A stretch of DNA of 64,000 nucleotides from positions 70,934,520 to 70,998,519 of the forward strand of contig JAKCOZ010000001.1 in assembly GCA_022605955.1 (NCBI GenBank). Direction: 5' to 3'. The position numbers and the translations under genes were made by a program. Positions 1-14,500 of the stretch are shown here, one piece after another. Each line of letters begins with the position of its first letter. Positions within the stretch are counted from its first letter, which is position 1. Source of the DNA: Rallus limicola. Lineage: Eukaryota > Chordata > Aves > Gruiformes > Rallidae. The notes beneath the pieces were generated by a model, which saw nothing but the letters and a program-made list of their open reading frames with translations, ran no database searches and was not told the origin of the DNA.

Positions 1-3000
1 GAAACTTACATCCTCAGAATAGTCATTACCCTGAGGATGGTGATAAAAAGAGCATGCTGTTAAGAAGTTGGTTGCATTGACTTTTCTTCATACCTATGTT
101 TTAATTATGATCTTGTTATGCTCATATGGAATCTTATTTGTTCCATTTTAATTGGCTTGTCTTTTGTAAACTGCTGTGTTGCTTTTGAAAAGCTTACGTG
201 ACAGTTTTTATTACGGAATTTCCCCCTTATTCAGAACTTAAAAGTTCATGACTTAAAGCCTCTCAAATGGTATTTTAAGATTCTCAAACAAAAGCTAATT
301 TGACAATGCTTGTTTGGACTACTGAGCTGAGCCCTCTTGATTTCTAATCTGAAGGCTAATAATCAGATCACTCAGATAAAATTATTTGTCAGCATTCATA
401 GATCATCTGCCTCTCATTACATAAAAATGTTGATACCTTATGAATGATAGCATTGTTCTTAAGGTTGTTATAATAAGGACAATGAAGGAGTTTAAAATAT
501 ATTTGAGGTCTACTACTGTAACTATTTCTCTGTTCTTTCTGCTGTCTTTTATTGTTGGCAGCTTTTGTTATGCTCTTTACCGTGAACCCCCTTATTTTCC
601 ACTTCAGGTGTAGCTATTCCTGTAGCTACTCTGTTTTCTTTTTCTAACCCAGTTTTGGGGACAGCTGTTAAAATTATCTTGGCTGATTCTCGTGTGATAA
701 AGCAATATAATTTTATCAGATTTCCAAATCTGAGTCTTCTCAGTTGTCCTTAGCTTGACTCACAAGCCTTCTGTTACATCTCTCCAGCTGAGGAATGGGA
801 GCGATACAGCTGCTTTGGTGGACATCTGGCCTCCAGCCAGGGTCACACAGCCATGGTGGCATTCTCCTTCACTCTGCAGCTCATTGCCCTGTGTTGCTTA
901 GTGTGCTTTAGTGGTCTTGAGTAGGCCTTAGTTAGAGCCCATATGGTGTGTGAGCTATCAGAAGATATTGTGCAATATATGTGGATTGCTAGCGTTCTTT
1001 AAAGTTGTTAATAATTCAAATGAGTAATGAGTGTTAGTGCAGAAGTGTCACTGCTCCTTTCTTGACCACTTAATCCTCTCTACCTACACTATAACCACTT
1101 ACAGACTGTTCAGTCATGTTGACAGGACAGTTTGTGATGTCAAATGGGCTTGATTTATGTTCCCAAATGCAAAAATCTAGGTGGTTTTGTGGGCCTACCA
1201 CCTGCACATAAACAGTCTGCTTGTCTGTCAGGGTCTCAGACTTTCTGAACGGTGTCTTTTGTGTTGTGTGTGTACTTGCTTATTCCTTTTGTTAGCATAA
1301 CATAACTCGTTCAACTAGCTCAGAAGCTTGCTGCTACTTCTGCTTGCAGTGATAAGGCAAGTAACTTCAAAACCAGTGACTGTGTTGATACTATTACAGC
1401 ATAATCAAGTTCTTTCCCTGGTGCCCAGCAATTTGTTCTTCTTGTCTGCTCTATGTTGGCCTTATTTATGTGGCTGTACTGTGACCAGGGTTAGTTTCCT
1501 TGTCCAGCAATGAACTTTTTTTGGTTTAGTAATTTTTAAATAGATAAAGCTTAGCACCTGGCTTCCTGAGTAGAATTGATGGCATAGGGATAGTTTGGGA
1601 GGAGTGACTGTGGGCGTGGGAGACGACCAGATCAATCTTTATCAGCAAAACAAATTCACATCGTAATAAAGTAACCAAGCTAGGTACTGAGATGAGCAAT
1701 GCAGTGATTAATTTCCACAAAGTTAACCTGTAAAGTGAATGCTTGATGTCAACAAGTCTTTGTGTAAGTGCTTTTATAATGCCATGTATACCGAAGATGG
1801 TCAGGATGTAATAAAGTCAGGAAAATGGAGTGTGTATAAATGCAGCAGTATTGCTCATCCCAGCAGCTGAAGCTGTGCTGCATGAGGTGCTGAAATACAA
1901 CTGAGATTTTACAGTGGCTGCCTGGAGACTCTACACTTAACCTATTTATAGTGAAGGGAAACAAACATGCACTTAATGTTTCTTGATTTTTATTTTTCTA
2001 ACCAGTTTTAAGTGCATGGCTGAATAGGTAATGTTTCAGTTGATCTTGAATTTATACATTTAAAGTAAGCTCGCTGTTTTTCCTGAACTTTTGCTTAAAA
2101 TATTTTAGTGTGGAAGAACTAGAAGACAGAATTTAAGTACTTTTTGGAACTAAGTTCAAAGATAAGCTTTTGCCTTTTGACTTCTAAAATATTAAGGAAC
2201 TTAAATGTTTCTAATGTGTAACATATAAATTATGTAATGTAACACCATATTTATAAAAATGAGTGCTAAATAATTTTGAGTCCCAGAAGAAGATTTAAAA
2301 AAATCTGTTTTAACATTGTATTGCTAAACCAGGTTTTAAAGAACTAGCTTTGAATTCCAACTCAATGTTTAATATGCAAAATTGAGTCAAACTTGTGAAA
2401 ATAATCAAGGCAGGGGTAAAATGGCCACCTTGGTGGGTTTTTTGTTGCTTGTGTAGGTCTTTCTTCCCACAAGCAAAATATTAGGTATACACAGAAACCA
2501 TTCCAGTTCTCCTATTTCCTAGACTGGAAAAATCGCTTCCCTACCTTTATTATAACTTGTTCTGTTTGGTGGGAGTTTTGAAGGGTGTTTTGTTTGGGTT
2601 TTTGGATCCTCCTGTTACTTTTGTTCTGTGATGCTGCCCCATCTGCTTTCTTAGCTATTCTCAGCAAATAACAGTTCTACCTGGTGTTTTTTTGAAGAAG
2701 GTACACAGATTGGATAGAAGAGAGTATCTTTCTAAGGAAGCAGGTTGAGCAGATTTGCAGACCACTTTGTGCTTTTGTTTGTTTTACTTTTCACTGCACT
2801 GGGAAAGGTGAAAGTTCATTCACTGGATGTCATGAATGTATTGTCTGTTCATTGAGGTGAGACCAAATCTGTTATTTATGTTGCTAAAAAAAAATCTGAG
2901 GAGATTTTAAACTATATGAATTGCCCTTTAAGGACCTGTAGGTGAACCTTAAAGTTGGTTTGAATTTGTCTAAGAAATCTTTTTTCCAAAGTAGCGTATA

Positions 3001-6000
3001 AGCAGCTGCTTCTGCTCTCACTTGTAGCTTCCCTGTATCAGAGAACAATATGTGAGTCTTGCTTGTATCTAATTACTGTATTTTTAGCACTTGGTTTAGA
3101 TGAGGCTATAGCATAGTAGAATGTGAATCCTGTGAGTTACGTGGGTATCATGAGTGAAATCTGTGCTGTACCACTTCAGTCATTGTCAAATAAGTAGCGG
3201 TCCAGTAAATTGATAAATATATATTAATTCTTGATTTATTTTAGGGTTATGCAAGAAAACCTGTAGCTTCCTCGCTCTATACTTTGATCGGACTAATAAA
3301 CTGTGAAGTAGGTTAACTTTCTCTAGGGGTCTAATTAGCTGGGGTTTTTTTACAAGTCCTGTAGAGAAGCTGAACCTGCAATTGGAGATCTTTCAATATT
3401 TATGCCCCTTTTGCCCTCCTCCCCTTTCCTGCAAAACAGGCTAGATAGGAAGCAACTTTACTTCTACATGTTAAGTATTGCAGAAACACCTTTATTTGTG
3501 TAATTAAGGACGAACTCTGCTAAATTTAGCATGTAATGCTGACCAATTTATCACTGAACAAAATTACCGGTTCTACAGTATTTTTCTGTTTCCTTGCTAT
3601 GCAGTGAGATCTCTTGGAAACACCATAAAACCTGCTAAAGAATGGAGTAGGCTTTGATGCCTACATATACATCTAAGGGCACTTTCATTGCTCTCGTTTT
3701 TGTGTATTTGTTGCATTTGTGGGGGTTTATTTCACATTTCATGCATACGGGTAAAACTATACTTTTGGAATGAATAATGCTATACTAGTATATCTTTCAA
3801 GATTATTTGTGAATGATAACTAAACTGAAGCTTATAAAGTTTCTTTGAGATTATTAATAATTCAGGGGTATTAAAAATATCTATTTTGGCTGGAATACTC
3901 ACTGAAATGTAATTGATTAGATAGGAAAAAATAGCATCAAAAGCTATTTGCTCTTAAAAGCTGAACATTTTATAAACATGCTTCGCAATGTATTCTGTAT
4001 TTGTCAAGGAAAAATATATCATGTGAATCTTTAAATTAAATTTGAGCTACTTTCTCTAGTTATGCAGCTCTGCTGGCCCATGAGACGCACTGGAATGTGC
4101 AAAGAATGGCATATTGCACCTAGGTGTTTACACCAGAATCAGCATGGGTGTTTAAATTTGGAGTGCTGTGAAAAATATCAATCTGGTTGTAGTATCTGCC
4201 CTAAACAAGGAAAGAATGCAAGTCTTTTGTGTTTCACCATCACCCAACTTCAAATGCTTAACTGCTTTATGTGGCTATAAATACCAAAAGGGATGATGGA
4301 AATCTAACTAGGTAAGCTTAAAAAGACATTTTAAAATCTTGTTTCACAGTTGGCTAACTTTTCTTTATTAATTTTTCTTTTCTGTTTTAAGAGGAAAAAA
4401 AATTCTTCGTCTGGGTGAAAGACAAGTACAAGTAGGGATTTGGCATACATATGTCAAATGCATAAAATTAATATGGAACAACTTTAAAGTTTTGTCTAGA
4501 GCTAGCCTACGGAAACTTAAACATTGAAGCAAGCAAGAACTTACCTTCTTGAAAGTTCATTTAATTTGCTCTTTGATTATTGCTGATTTTGTCTGGCATT
4601 TCAGACTTGATATGGAATTACTGGTTAGCTGTGTTAAAGTGAATGAATTCAGCTGGTAACTTGAAATCCTGAAACTGTTGAATAAATTCTTGGAATGTTA
4701 ATGTTGAAATACCCTAAGTATAGAGCCACAAAAGATGAGTTTAGAGAATTTTCTGAGTTTGCGTAAGCTTTCAGCACTGGATTTGTGGTTGGATATCAAC
4801 CTTGAATTTTTCTTCTGTGTAGCTAAAAGAACCCTTCCTATAGTATTATATTCTGATTGTTTTGTCAGTGATACTAGTGTGCCTTTTTTTCTCCTTTCTA
4901 CGTATCCTTCTTCTGTTACTCAGTGCTAGCTTCCACTGACTCCTACCGCTAGAAAATGGACAGCGGTGTTGCATTTTGATTTATGACTCTCAGTTGGAAG
5001 CATGTCAGGTTAGTAACACTAATTTCAATAATAATTTTTTTCAGGGACTTAGTTGAAGCTGTGACTTGGCACTAAACCTGATCAAATGGCCTTCTTTGCT
5101 GCGCTATTTTTAAGTTGAAAAGACTATCTTTAGAAACTTAAATACTGTAGGGATATAGTTCATCGTATGTTCTATATAAGCAACTAGGGAGAACTTACAG
5201 CTCTTCTGGTTTCGCATAACACTTCTGTTGCAAATCTAGATTACTCTAGTTAGTACCAGACACTGCTATTTGGAGCTTCAGAATGAAGACCAACAGAAGT
5301 TTTTTGCTGCTTTTATGAAAAGCTCTCAAAGCTGAACTATGTGTGAATATTTTAACAAAATCTTGGCTAGGCGTAGACTGGTTTGGTGTCATTAGAGTTC
5401 TTCAATTTACATAGAAATAATAATCACATAAGCATTTCTGGAAGAATAGTTGCCTGCCTTGGAAAGAATTTTAGGTGCCAGTGGTAAAAATGCAAGGGAC
5501 TGCAATATTTTTGGATTTAGGGTTTTATGTTTTTGGGGCAATATAGTCTGGCATTGGTCATTACTGATGTTTTTCACATTCTTGTGACTTATGTTCCAAA
5601 CTGTAATAGCAGATTGCCTGTGCTCTCAGAGCAGCCTAAGCACACGATCAGATTATTCAATGCTTAGTAATTGTCTGAACGTAATAGGAGGTAACAATGC
5701 AAACACTAGGGGGGAAGGGGTGTAGTAAAGATAACGAACCTCGTGCCAATGGATATTACAATAAAATATACTAATGTGATAAGAAACAGTTATACCAGCA
5801 CATAAGCAGCCCAGGACGAAGACTGTTTTGTTGAGTACGTGTGTACCAAATGAGTGGGTTTTTTCAAACTATTAGCTATTTATGTATTTTCTGTTTACAT
5901 TATGTAAAATGGACTATAATTGAAAGCACATGTAATGAAATAAGTACAGATTATGTTTGCTGCTTTGCACCAGAAAAAAATATTACAGTGCTATGAACTC

Positions 6001-6224
6001 TTTCTTCAGGTATTAGAATTCATACTTAAAGGATTAGTTAATGGCTTTGGCTGAAAGATTCAACTGCATAGGCTTCACTTTAGCATAAGAAAAATGGACT
6101 GCAGTTGTGTGCATTTATAGGAGGTAAACAAGCAAATGAAACGTAACTGGATGTGAGAATGGTGCTCTTGTGATCTAGTTCTTGTCTTTTGGAAGTTGAA
6201 TGATTGAAGATGTCTTATGGATTG

Positions 6225-6375
6225 ATTGATACAAGTTCTAGAGTCACCATCACTAGAGGTTTTCAAGATGTGACTGGACAGGGTGCTAGATAATCTCATC
6301 TAGGCTTCATTTCCCCACAAAGGATTGGACTAGGTCATCTTTGGAGGTCCCTTCCAACCTGGGCTGTTCTGTGAT
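6225..6375 (+). mobile_element. CR1 LINE, 3' end fragment
   Basis: Reads through the typical 3' tail of CR1: a 'gaggttttcaag' segment, then 'ggattggactaggtcatc', then GGAGGTCCCTTCCAACCTGG and TTCTGTGATC at the end. It is 5' truncated, as most CR1 copies are, and inert. Confidence 0.88.
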
Positions 6376-8541
6376 CACTGTAAAACAACTGATACTCCAC
6401 TGAAACGGTTCCTACAGCATCTGATTATTGTAGCAAAGTGGGCTGTTGAACACTCTTTCCAGAACTGTTTGACACACTGGGTAGTCCAGCCTCATCAATT
6501 CCAAGGATTTGATATTGTTTTCAGGATCTCTCTAACTGGCAAAAAATGAGGATTATAGTGACAGTCTAACCTATTGCGCTGACTTCCCATAACATGTAGC
6601 ATTAGAAATGCAACAAGATCTTTCTGTTGATTTTTCTGGGAGGCGGAAAGGATTTCTTTCTTGTTGAGAACAGTCTGACTGACTGTCCCCTGTCACAGTT
6701 AACTAGCTTATTGTTCTGTTTGACTTGGGCAAACCATGTTTTCCAGTGCTAAAGTGTTACCAGTCAGTGAAGGAATCAATAAACATTAGCTGCTTTTGTT
6801 TTCAGATTGGCATTTTGGGTTGGGATTATGGCAACAGGCTTTTTAAGTTACGGTAAATGCAGACTAGGTAATAAAACTATTTCTCTTCCTATGAAACATA
6901 GTGTATATTTAAATTCCTTGTGGCAGTTGTGAAGGGAAAAAGTAGGCAATTAGTTTGAAGGTGTTAAACAAAATTTCAGTTTCATAAATTTTAAGGGACA
7001 GAATTAATGCAAATTGTTGAAGGAATCAATTTAAGGTCATTAAGTTCTGGAATAAATTATATATAGCACATTTTTACTAATGCTGGTTTTTCAGATGTAA
7101 AATACTATTTAATTTTAAGTGTAATACCTGTTTGGTGGGGTTTTTTTAGTATCTCTGATGCATCAAATATACAGAATTTTTGCCTCAGTGAAGCAGCTGT
7201 TACAAGCAGCTGTACAAGTTCTTCTGGTTCTGAATTTCAAGTTAAACAGAACTATTAGTATCTCTACTTTTACTTGTGAGGATAGCCACCTCCTTACAAA
7301 AAGAAACAAACCTTGCTACAGGAGTATGGGTGTGTGAGTGTAGCCTTCAGACAGTTGTACCAGAGATTAATAATACTCAAAGGCAAGAAAAATCTTAACA
7401 GCTAGACTTGTCTCCTTCATGCTTTTAATGTTTGGATCGTTGGGGTTGGTTTTTTTTTTTAATTATATGTATCTCTTTTGGATGTTGTGAAATAATCTTA
7501 GTAAACCAACATACACATCCCCCCAAAGTATTTTTCTTTAAAAGATACTTGAAGTTTTGTTCTTTTGAGCACTTGGTACCCTTGAGCTTCAGGAGTAAGG
7601 ACATTTGAGTGCTTTTTAAAACCACCTGAGTCCTGGCTGGATTGTGCGAAGGTTACTTGTGATCGTGGCTCTTCAGCTATTGAGCCGCCTCCATTAAAAC
7701 AAACATTACTGGAATCATCGCTGTAGCTGCTACTGGAGGGATCCTCTTAGTGCGTTAGGAAAACTTAGGGACTAACTAAAAAAGCTTGTAGTGAATGACT
7801 GAGGAATTGCATTGTCTACTGTTTATTAGTAGAGCCCCTGTGAGCTTTGTGGGTCGAATTGGGCTATTGTCAATCAAAAGCCTCCTGGATTTGGTATGCT
7901 TTGCTGTTTGGGAAGGTCACGGTTTTCTTCTGATTTACACTGGGAGCTAAGGGGAGAATGAATGGCTGTCCCTACATTAAAGCCCTTGCATTTGAAATCA
8001 TGAAAATAAAAAAATGGCTTGCAGAAACAAGAGAGGAAGAGGTTTTAGCAGACTTTCTAGATGCAGGCTTACTTTTTCCAATGCTGTTTATATTAGATGA
8101 TTACATTGAGTCTTTAAGGCTTCAGAACCAGAATTGGAAAATACCAGTAATGAAGTTTCACAGGTGTTCTCAGCTGAAATCTTCTTGACTTGACCTGTGA
8201 CATTAGAGAGTTTGATTATGAAAAGATCATTATATGTTATTTGTAAAAATGGTAAATAGTATATTCTATATATAAATTTTAATGGCACTTTATTTGTTGT
8301 CTTTATTTGTCTTAGGTTTTTTCCTGCAATTATTTTAAAATCTTATATGCATCTCTTATTCTTCCCACTGCCATATGGTAAAGATAGTTAAATGTGAAGT
8401 TTATTATTCACTGACTAAGCATGTGGCTTTGTTTTCTTATTCTTGGGGAATATTTGGTCAACAGTGTTAAATTCAGTGACACCTTTAAGGCATTTCTGCA
8501 TAACTGAAGCTTTCAATTTGCAGCTGTTGAACCATTCAATC

Positions 8542-8564
8542 TTTTTTTTTTTTTTTTTTTCCCC
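8542..8564 (+). repeat. T19C4 homopolymer tract
   Basis: A run of 19 T followed by four C. Could be the remnant of an oligo(A) tail or simple slippage; no element adjoins it. Confidence 0.9.
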
Positions 8565-11500
8565 TTTGCTGCTCAACTTCTTAACCAATGAGCCATATGG
8601 AGATAGGGCTCTCTAACTAGTCATATGTAGACAGGTGACTCATTTCAGTAACCACGAACTATTCTAGGACACTGGCTGTGATATTAGTGTGACGGTGACA
8701 CAGAGCCCTGCCTTTATGGTGTCATGGTACAGTTCTGTTTCCATGTCACTGTCCCACACATCTGCTTGGAAGTAAGCATGGTGATACCATCCTAGCTGTC
8801 AGCTCCAATACAGTGCATTAAAATCTCAGAGGACAAATTCAGTACTCCACAAGGAAGCATGGTGAGTAATCTGTTCAGACATTCAAGCTGAATTCATAAG
8901 CACTAGCTAGTTAGCAAAACCTGAAGTCAGAGGTGGGCCCTGCTAGCACCTTTTATAACACATCAGGAATTTTCAGCAATCTGAAACATAGCTTTAGGCT
9001 AATGACAGAAAAACTATGTTGTTCTGGGGGGAATTTATTCTCCATTCCTGGCTCATTTTATATGTGTATGTAAGTCATATATATACACAGTTTGTGCAGA
9101 AAGTACATTATAGAAATTTGGCTTAAGCTGTTCCTTTTGAACATGTGCAAGTTTGATATTTTAAGTCCAGTATTTTATTCCATGATACTAACCTTTCCGA
9201 GTCTGATTACTTCATGTTACTGTGTGTCATGCAAAAATACCAATTGAATTCTATTTTAATTTAAAATGGAATGTTGCATTTGAATTTAAGGGCTCCAGAC
9301 TTTCTGGAGTCAAATGTTTTGCAGTTTGTCAGTTTGATTACAACGTGTAGAATGATTTGCAGTAAATGAAATAGCTTATGAAATTTGATCATTTTATTCT
9401 GAAGTTATTTGTGTCTGCTTTTCCCAGCTGCTGTGACTTACGCTGCTGTTTTATGAATGTAGAGGATACTGGGTTTAGATTAAGCAAAAAAGATGTGTGA
9501 ATATGCCTTTAGCAGCAATTGATTCTGTTTGTGAGAATCATTATGGAACCATTGAAAATGCTGAAGTTGTTTAGCAGTAGAGTGCATGATGAACAGAAGT
9601 ACTTGTTTATTATGTACTTACTGAATTACTAGTACTTTGCTTCAACACTTGGATCCACTATGGATCCTGGACCCATGTGTATTTGAGAAATAGTCTTTCA
9701 ATGCTAAGGTTTCTCAGACTCTAATCTTGAGAGAGCACTAGATTGAACTTTGTCTTATTTACCTTTCTATTGGTTAATTGTTGCTGAGATGCGGGTTAAA
9801 GGCTGCAGTTTAAATGCTCCAGTCAGTGATGGCACAACCTTATTAATTGAAAAAACACAATGGTAATCGCAAGTGCAAGAACTGGTAGCTTAACAGGGCC
9901 TCTTGTCCCACTTTCCTTGAACTTCAGTCCAGTTTATAATGTAGGGTAGATGGCTGACCTACTTGTACTTCAGTCAAGCATTAATTGAAAACAGCACAAA
10001 AAGCTTTCCTTTTTCCTGAAAAGCGGGAGAAGGGTAGAAAAGACTACTCTTTCTGAGATTAGTTGACCAAATTAAAGATGCATTTCACATCACTGCATTT
10101 GAGGATTCTATCTTTGAGTAGTTTTTTTGTGATTTGAGAGTAATTTAAGGACAAGTAACATGTATCAAGATCTCTTAAAATCAGAAAGAAGAAAGGATAT
10201 TTTGGTATTGGGTGTTTTTTCCTAAACCCTTAATAAGACTAGTGAAACCTTGAGAACTGAAGAAAACCTTCTATCACTTTGTTTGTCTAACCTTGATCTC
10301 ATATGCCTGTACTAAAGCAGCACCTTGGTCTGTATGTTGAAAACTTCAGCTTTTCAATTTACTTAGAATTAAAAATAGATACGTGTACTGCATGTGACTT
10401 TAAAAAAAAGACCAAAAAACCCCACAAAAAGCCAAACCCACCACGAACAAAAAAACCCTGAACTTAGTTCTCAGTTTGTCAAACTATATGTACAAGGGAA
10501 GCCATAAATTAAGATCTGTGACCTTAATACTTGAGAGTGATATTTCTAGGTAGCTTAGACCAATGACACTAGTACGTGGTAAGGAGACAGTTTATTATAT
10601 GTATTTAAAAAAAAAAAAAAGATTGTTTGGGATATTTAATTCTACTAGGTCAGTAGCCCATGTTTTACAGGTTACTGAGTGGTAAGAAAAGGTTTTCTGT
10701 CCTTGAAGTAATTACCGTTTCAGGGTCAGAAAATTAAATTACTTGGAAACATGAAGAGTCCTTGCTAAAGTTTACCTCAGGTTTACTGAACTGAAAATCT
10801 GCTTAAGCAGAATTCAAGAGTTTATTTTTCAGTGGGCATGTTAATGAAGGTAAGTAAGCAACCTTCTCCCTTGCCTTAATGCAAGCAAACAACTTGAATG
10901 CTCCTTAGCTGGATTCAGTTTGCTTTAAAATCTGAATTAATCTTATTTAATTTGAAATATGAAACACTGTCACATGTTTGTACTGTTACAGTATAGCATT
11001 GGTTTTGAAACACTTGAACAGATCTTTTATTGTTCCTGAAAGAATAATTGCTTAATTAACTTACTGGAAGGAAAAATAGTGGAAGCTATGTGTGCCTGTT
11101 GTTGTTTTCTTTCTACATTTATGAATTGTACTCTGCAGAGTTTGATACATTCTGTGTCAGTTCCAGAAATGACACTGCTGAAGTGATGTATAAAGTTTGT
11201 ATGACACTGATCAGAGGCTTGCAACTTAAGCAACGTTTTGAGCTATCCTCATTAGTGATGGCGTTTTCCCCAAATACTAAACTACCCTTGAATGTGGTTT
11301 GAGAATTGAGCAATGTTGCGTGGTGATTTGACCTGGTTTTTGTCAGCAGGGCTATGACAGTGAGGGGATAATGACTGCCAAAAGAATTGGTAATAACTGA
11401 AACTACTATTTAACATAGAACATAATTGTCGAACTAAGCCAACAATTATGGGGTGGTTATTTAATTTCTGCTTTAGCAAATGTCCTGGGGTACAGTTCTA

Positions 11501-14500
11501 AGTTATACTGGTCCTTTGAAAAAAAAAGCTATGCTAGCAAGCCACTTCTGATGTTACAGGATATTTCTCTTGTATGTGTTAAGTAGCTGTCCCAGAAAGC
11601 TGGTGGGTTTGCCTAGTAAGGAATAATCCATTCATTTGTAAGGATTTCTGCATGGAAACATGATGCCTCTGCAGCACTTTCAATTACGTATGAGTGCATT
11701 GTGGTCTGAGAAATGGAGTTATTTTACTAGGTTTTGGAGTCTTTTCTTCTGTCATCCTCAGTGACGTCTTTCTAAGACACTACATAGGAAGGCCTGCTTT
11801 TGTTCATGCTTTCTCATACTTTCTCCATGGTAAGAAAATCATCACTTTTCATTTTCCTTTTTTGATTTTTATTTACATCTCAAAAAAGTGACAGATGAAT
11901 TGACTAGTACTTGAGGAGAGGATGAGTTTGTCTGGGTCCACCTGTGCAGGTAGCTTCCTGTGCACCAATCAGTCATACTAATTTCTGCCAAGTATTAACC
12001 GCCTGTATCTCCCCAAGAATAGTAGAAGGTAGAGTATGATGACATGTTGTGAATGCTTGTATTTACAGTTTCTAACAGTGCTTCAGTCTTTGGAAATGCA
12101 CATCTGTTAGAGACTCTCAGGACTGCTAGATCCAGCTCAAATGAGGTCTCTGAAATGAGGTCTCCTAAAATAAAGAACAGTAGTTCCTTAATGGAACCCT
12201 CAGTTTCAGGAAGACTAGCTTGTTTCACCTTTAAATTAAGGGGTTTTATGTGCTTCTATTTAATGCACTTCAGTATTTCATTAATTAATAATGACATACC
12301 CATGTTCCCTAAGATGGGGAAAATACAGCTTTTGACTGTAAAACACTGCAACTTAAATACTGAGATATTTAAGAACACTTCTCTCCATCAAAGCCAGTAA
12401 TATGATTAGAAATACCTTCCTTTACTTTAGGCAACCTATGGTCTTTTCCTAAAGATTACAGTAAACCTGAATATTCAGCTTCACAGCTATATGGAACCAT
12501 GAGAAATGTGTGTGACTGAAAACCTTTGGTTTGAGTGCTGCAGTGGAAGGGGGAAGTACCTTAGCTTAACCTGCAGTCAGCCCACAGGAAATGGAGTAGT
12601 ACGCTGAGAGAATTCTGTGAGTGGAAACGGAGGTCAGGCAAAGCTGCGCAGGTACTGCAGCTAGCTGTGCAGTTGTGTTGCTGAACTCCATATTTGGGGA
12701 AAAAAACATGAGTGAATTATGGCATGGTTTTTTTTTTTTAAGTTATTTTTCAAACAGTGTATTGAATGACTCCCTGAACATCTCCAATAGTTGCTGTTTT
12801 CCTGCCAAAAAATTGCTGTGTTGTAGCTGATATGAAAGTATTTTTGGCCAAGTGAATTTAATTACTTTGTAAGAGGGTGTGTTTGATCATGTTGAAACAA
12901 AGGTTGTGGGCTCAAACAGTCTGCTAAAACATATGTCTCTTTCTGGACCTGTTATTGTATTACTTCCTATTTATATACTTACGTGGCATTTTCCATTTTC
13001 AAGTACAGTGGTGTTCATGTTTTGTGGCACTTGTGTGGTCAGATAAGTGCAATGGCACCTTTTAGCTTAAAGTCTTGATGTCTGAGGCAGTGCTGCTTGT
13101 AATGTTTTATTGTGCTTCCTAATGATATGCTGTTTTAGAACAGTTGTATAAATGTCGCTTTTCCTAGCAGCTGCTTTGTTAGTGCAGCTGTAAATGCTGC
13201 TTTGTGTTTCTCTGCTGGAGAATACATCAGCCCTTTTCTTTTACACTGTCCTTATTGCACCTTGTAAAATTCTACTTAAAGCATACATGCTTAAATATTA
13301 GTTAAAGTATGTCCCTTAATATTTTGTTACATTGTTTTTGTTATGTGTATGTAATTGTCTGATTCCACTAATTGAAGATTTATTTTATTTTAGCATTTGA
13401 GCACTTTAAAGATACCTTGCTAAGTCAGTGCTAACCATGTGTACTTAGTGGGATGAAGGCCTTTGTTTTTCTGCCCCCTTCTTGCTTCTTTGAAAGGAAC
13501 CTAAAGACCTATTTCTGTCAATTTTATTTATATGGGAAATGTGCCAAAATATTAGGGTTTATTTCACTTTAGGAGACTTTGACAGGACATATAAATTAGT
13601 GGGTGATGTCACAGGAATTACAAAAGTGAGGATTAGAAAAGGGTGAACACTTTTAATTTAACTGATGCTTTTTCTGCATTCTAACACTTTCATTGCTCAA
13701 ACCTAAATAATGGAACCATCTGATTTAAAAAAAAAAAATTCTTCAATCTTACTAGGTAGTCCTAAGTTCTTCAGGTGTTTTTCTGGAAAAATTTACTCAA
13801 AGCCAATTTTGATGTGCTTTTTTCTGCAGTGAAGTAAATGTTAACGTGTGTTTTTCCTTGGATCAGAAAGACATGAGGTGCTCAAAGAAACAAGTCTTAA
13901 AGACTCTTTTAGAGGGCAGCTACTTAATGTTATACTAGATGGCATAATACCTAGTTCTTAAGGCTGTAGGTAATATACAGTCCTTTCCTGGATCTAAAAT
14001 TCAAGAAGTATGTCTTTAGAATGGGAAATTTCTTCTGTAATAAAGAAGTGTGGCAGAGTTTAAAATCTAAAACACAAGAGCATTGTGACCACAGAGTCTA
14101 CTATGAAATTGTTCCCTTATGTTCATTCTCTTTGGTGTATCTCAACTGAAACGGGAGTAGTTTTACTTGGTTTACTGTTTGAGGTTAGATTCTGTACCTC
14201 CTGACAGTGAAGGATACTACCCACATGTACTTTTTCCTGTATTTACCTTTGTTGCCTGAAGAATCTGCATGTCATACTTGGTACTCAACAGGACAGCACC
14301 CCCCTCCAAGGTTTGTTTCAAAAATTAAGTATTGATTAAAGCCAGGATCAGTTAGCCTGTGTGCATTACAACTTAATACACTCTTCATCTTACTCATTCT
14401 AAATCAATCTGGTGGGATTTTTTTTAAAGACATTGATTCTTAGCCTAATGACAGTACTCTAATTTAAAATTCCATTATTTTTACAATGGAATCTTATGTT

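Noticed and set aside
9293..9316. Small inverted repeat CTCCAGA...TCTGGAG
   Set aside because: Seven-base arms with a three-base loop; common by chance in 64 kb and in no relevant context.
12053..12400. 115-codon + strand open frame
   Set aside because: No family recognised and ordinary intron-like composition. It contains the short tandem duplication, and its length is within chance for a window this size.
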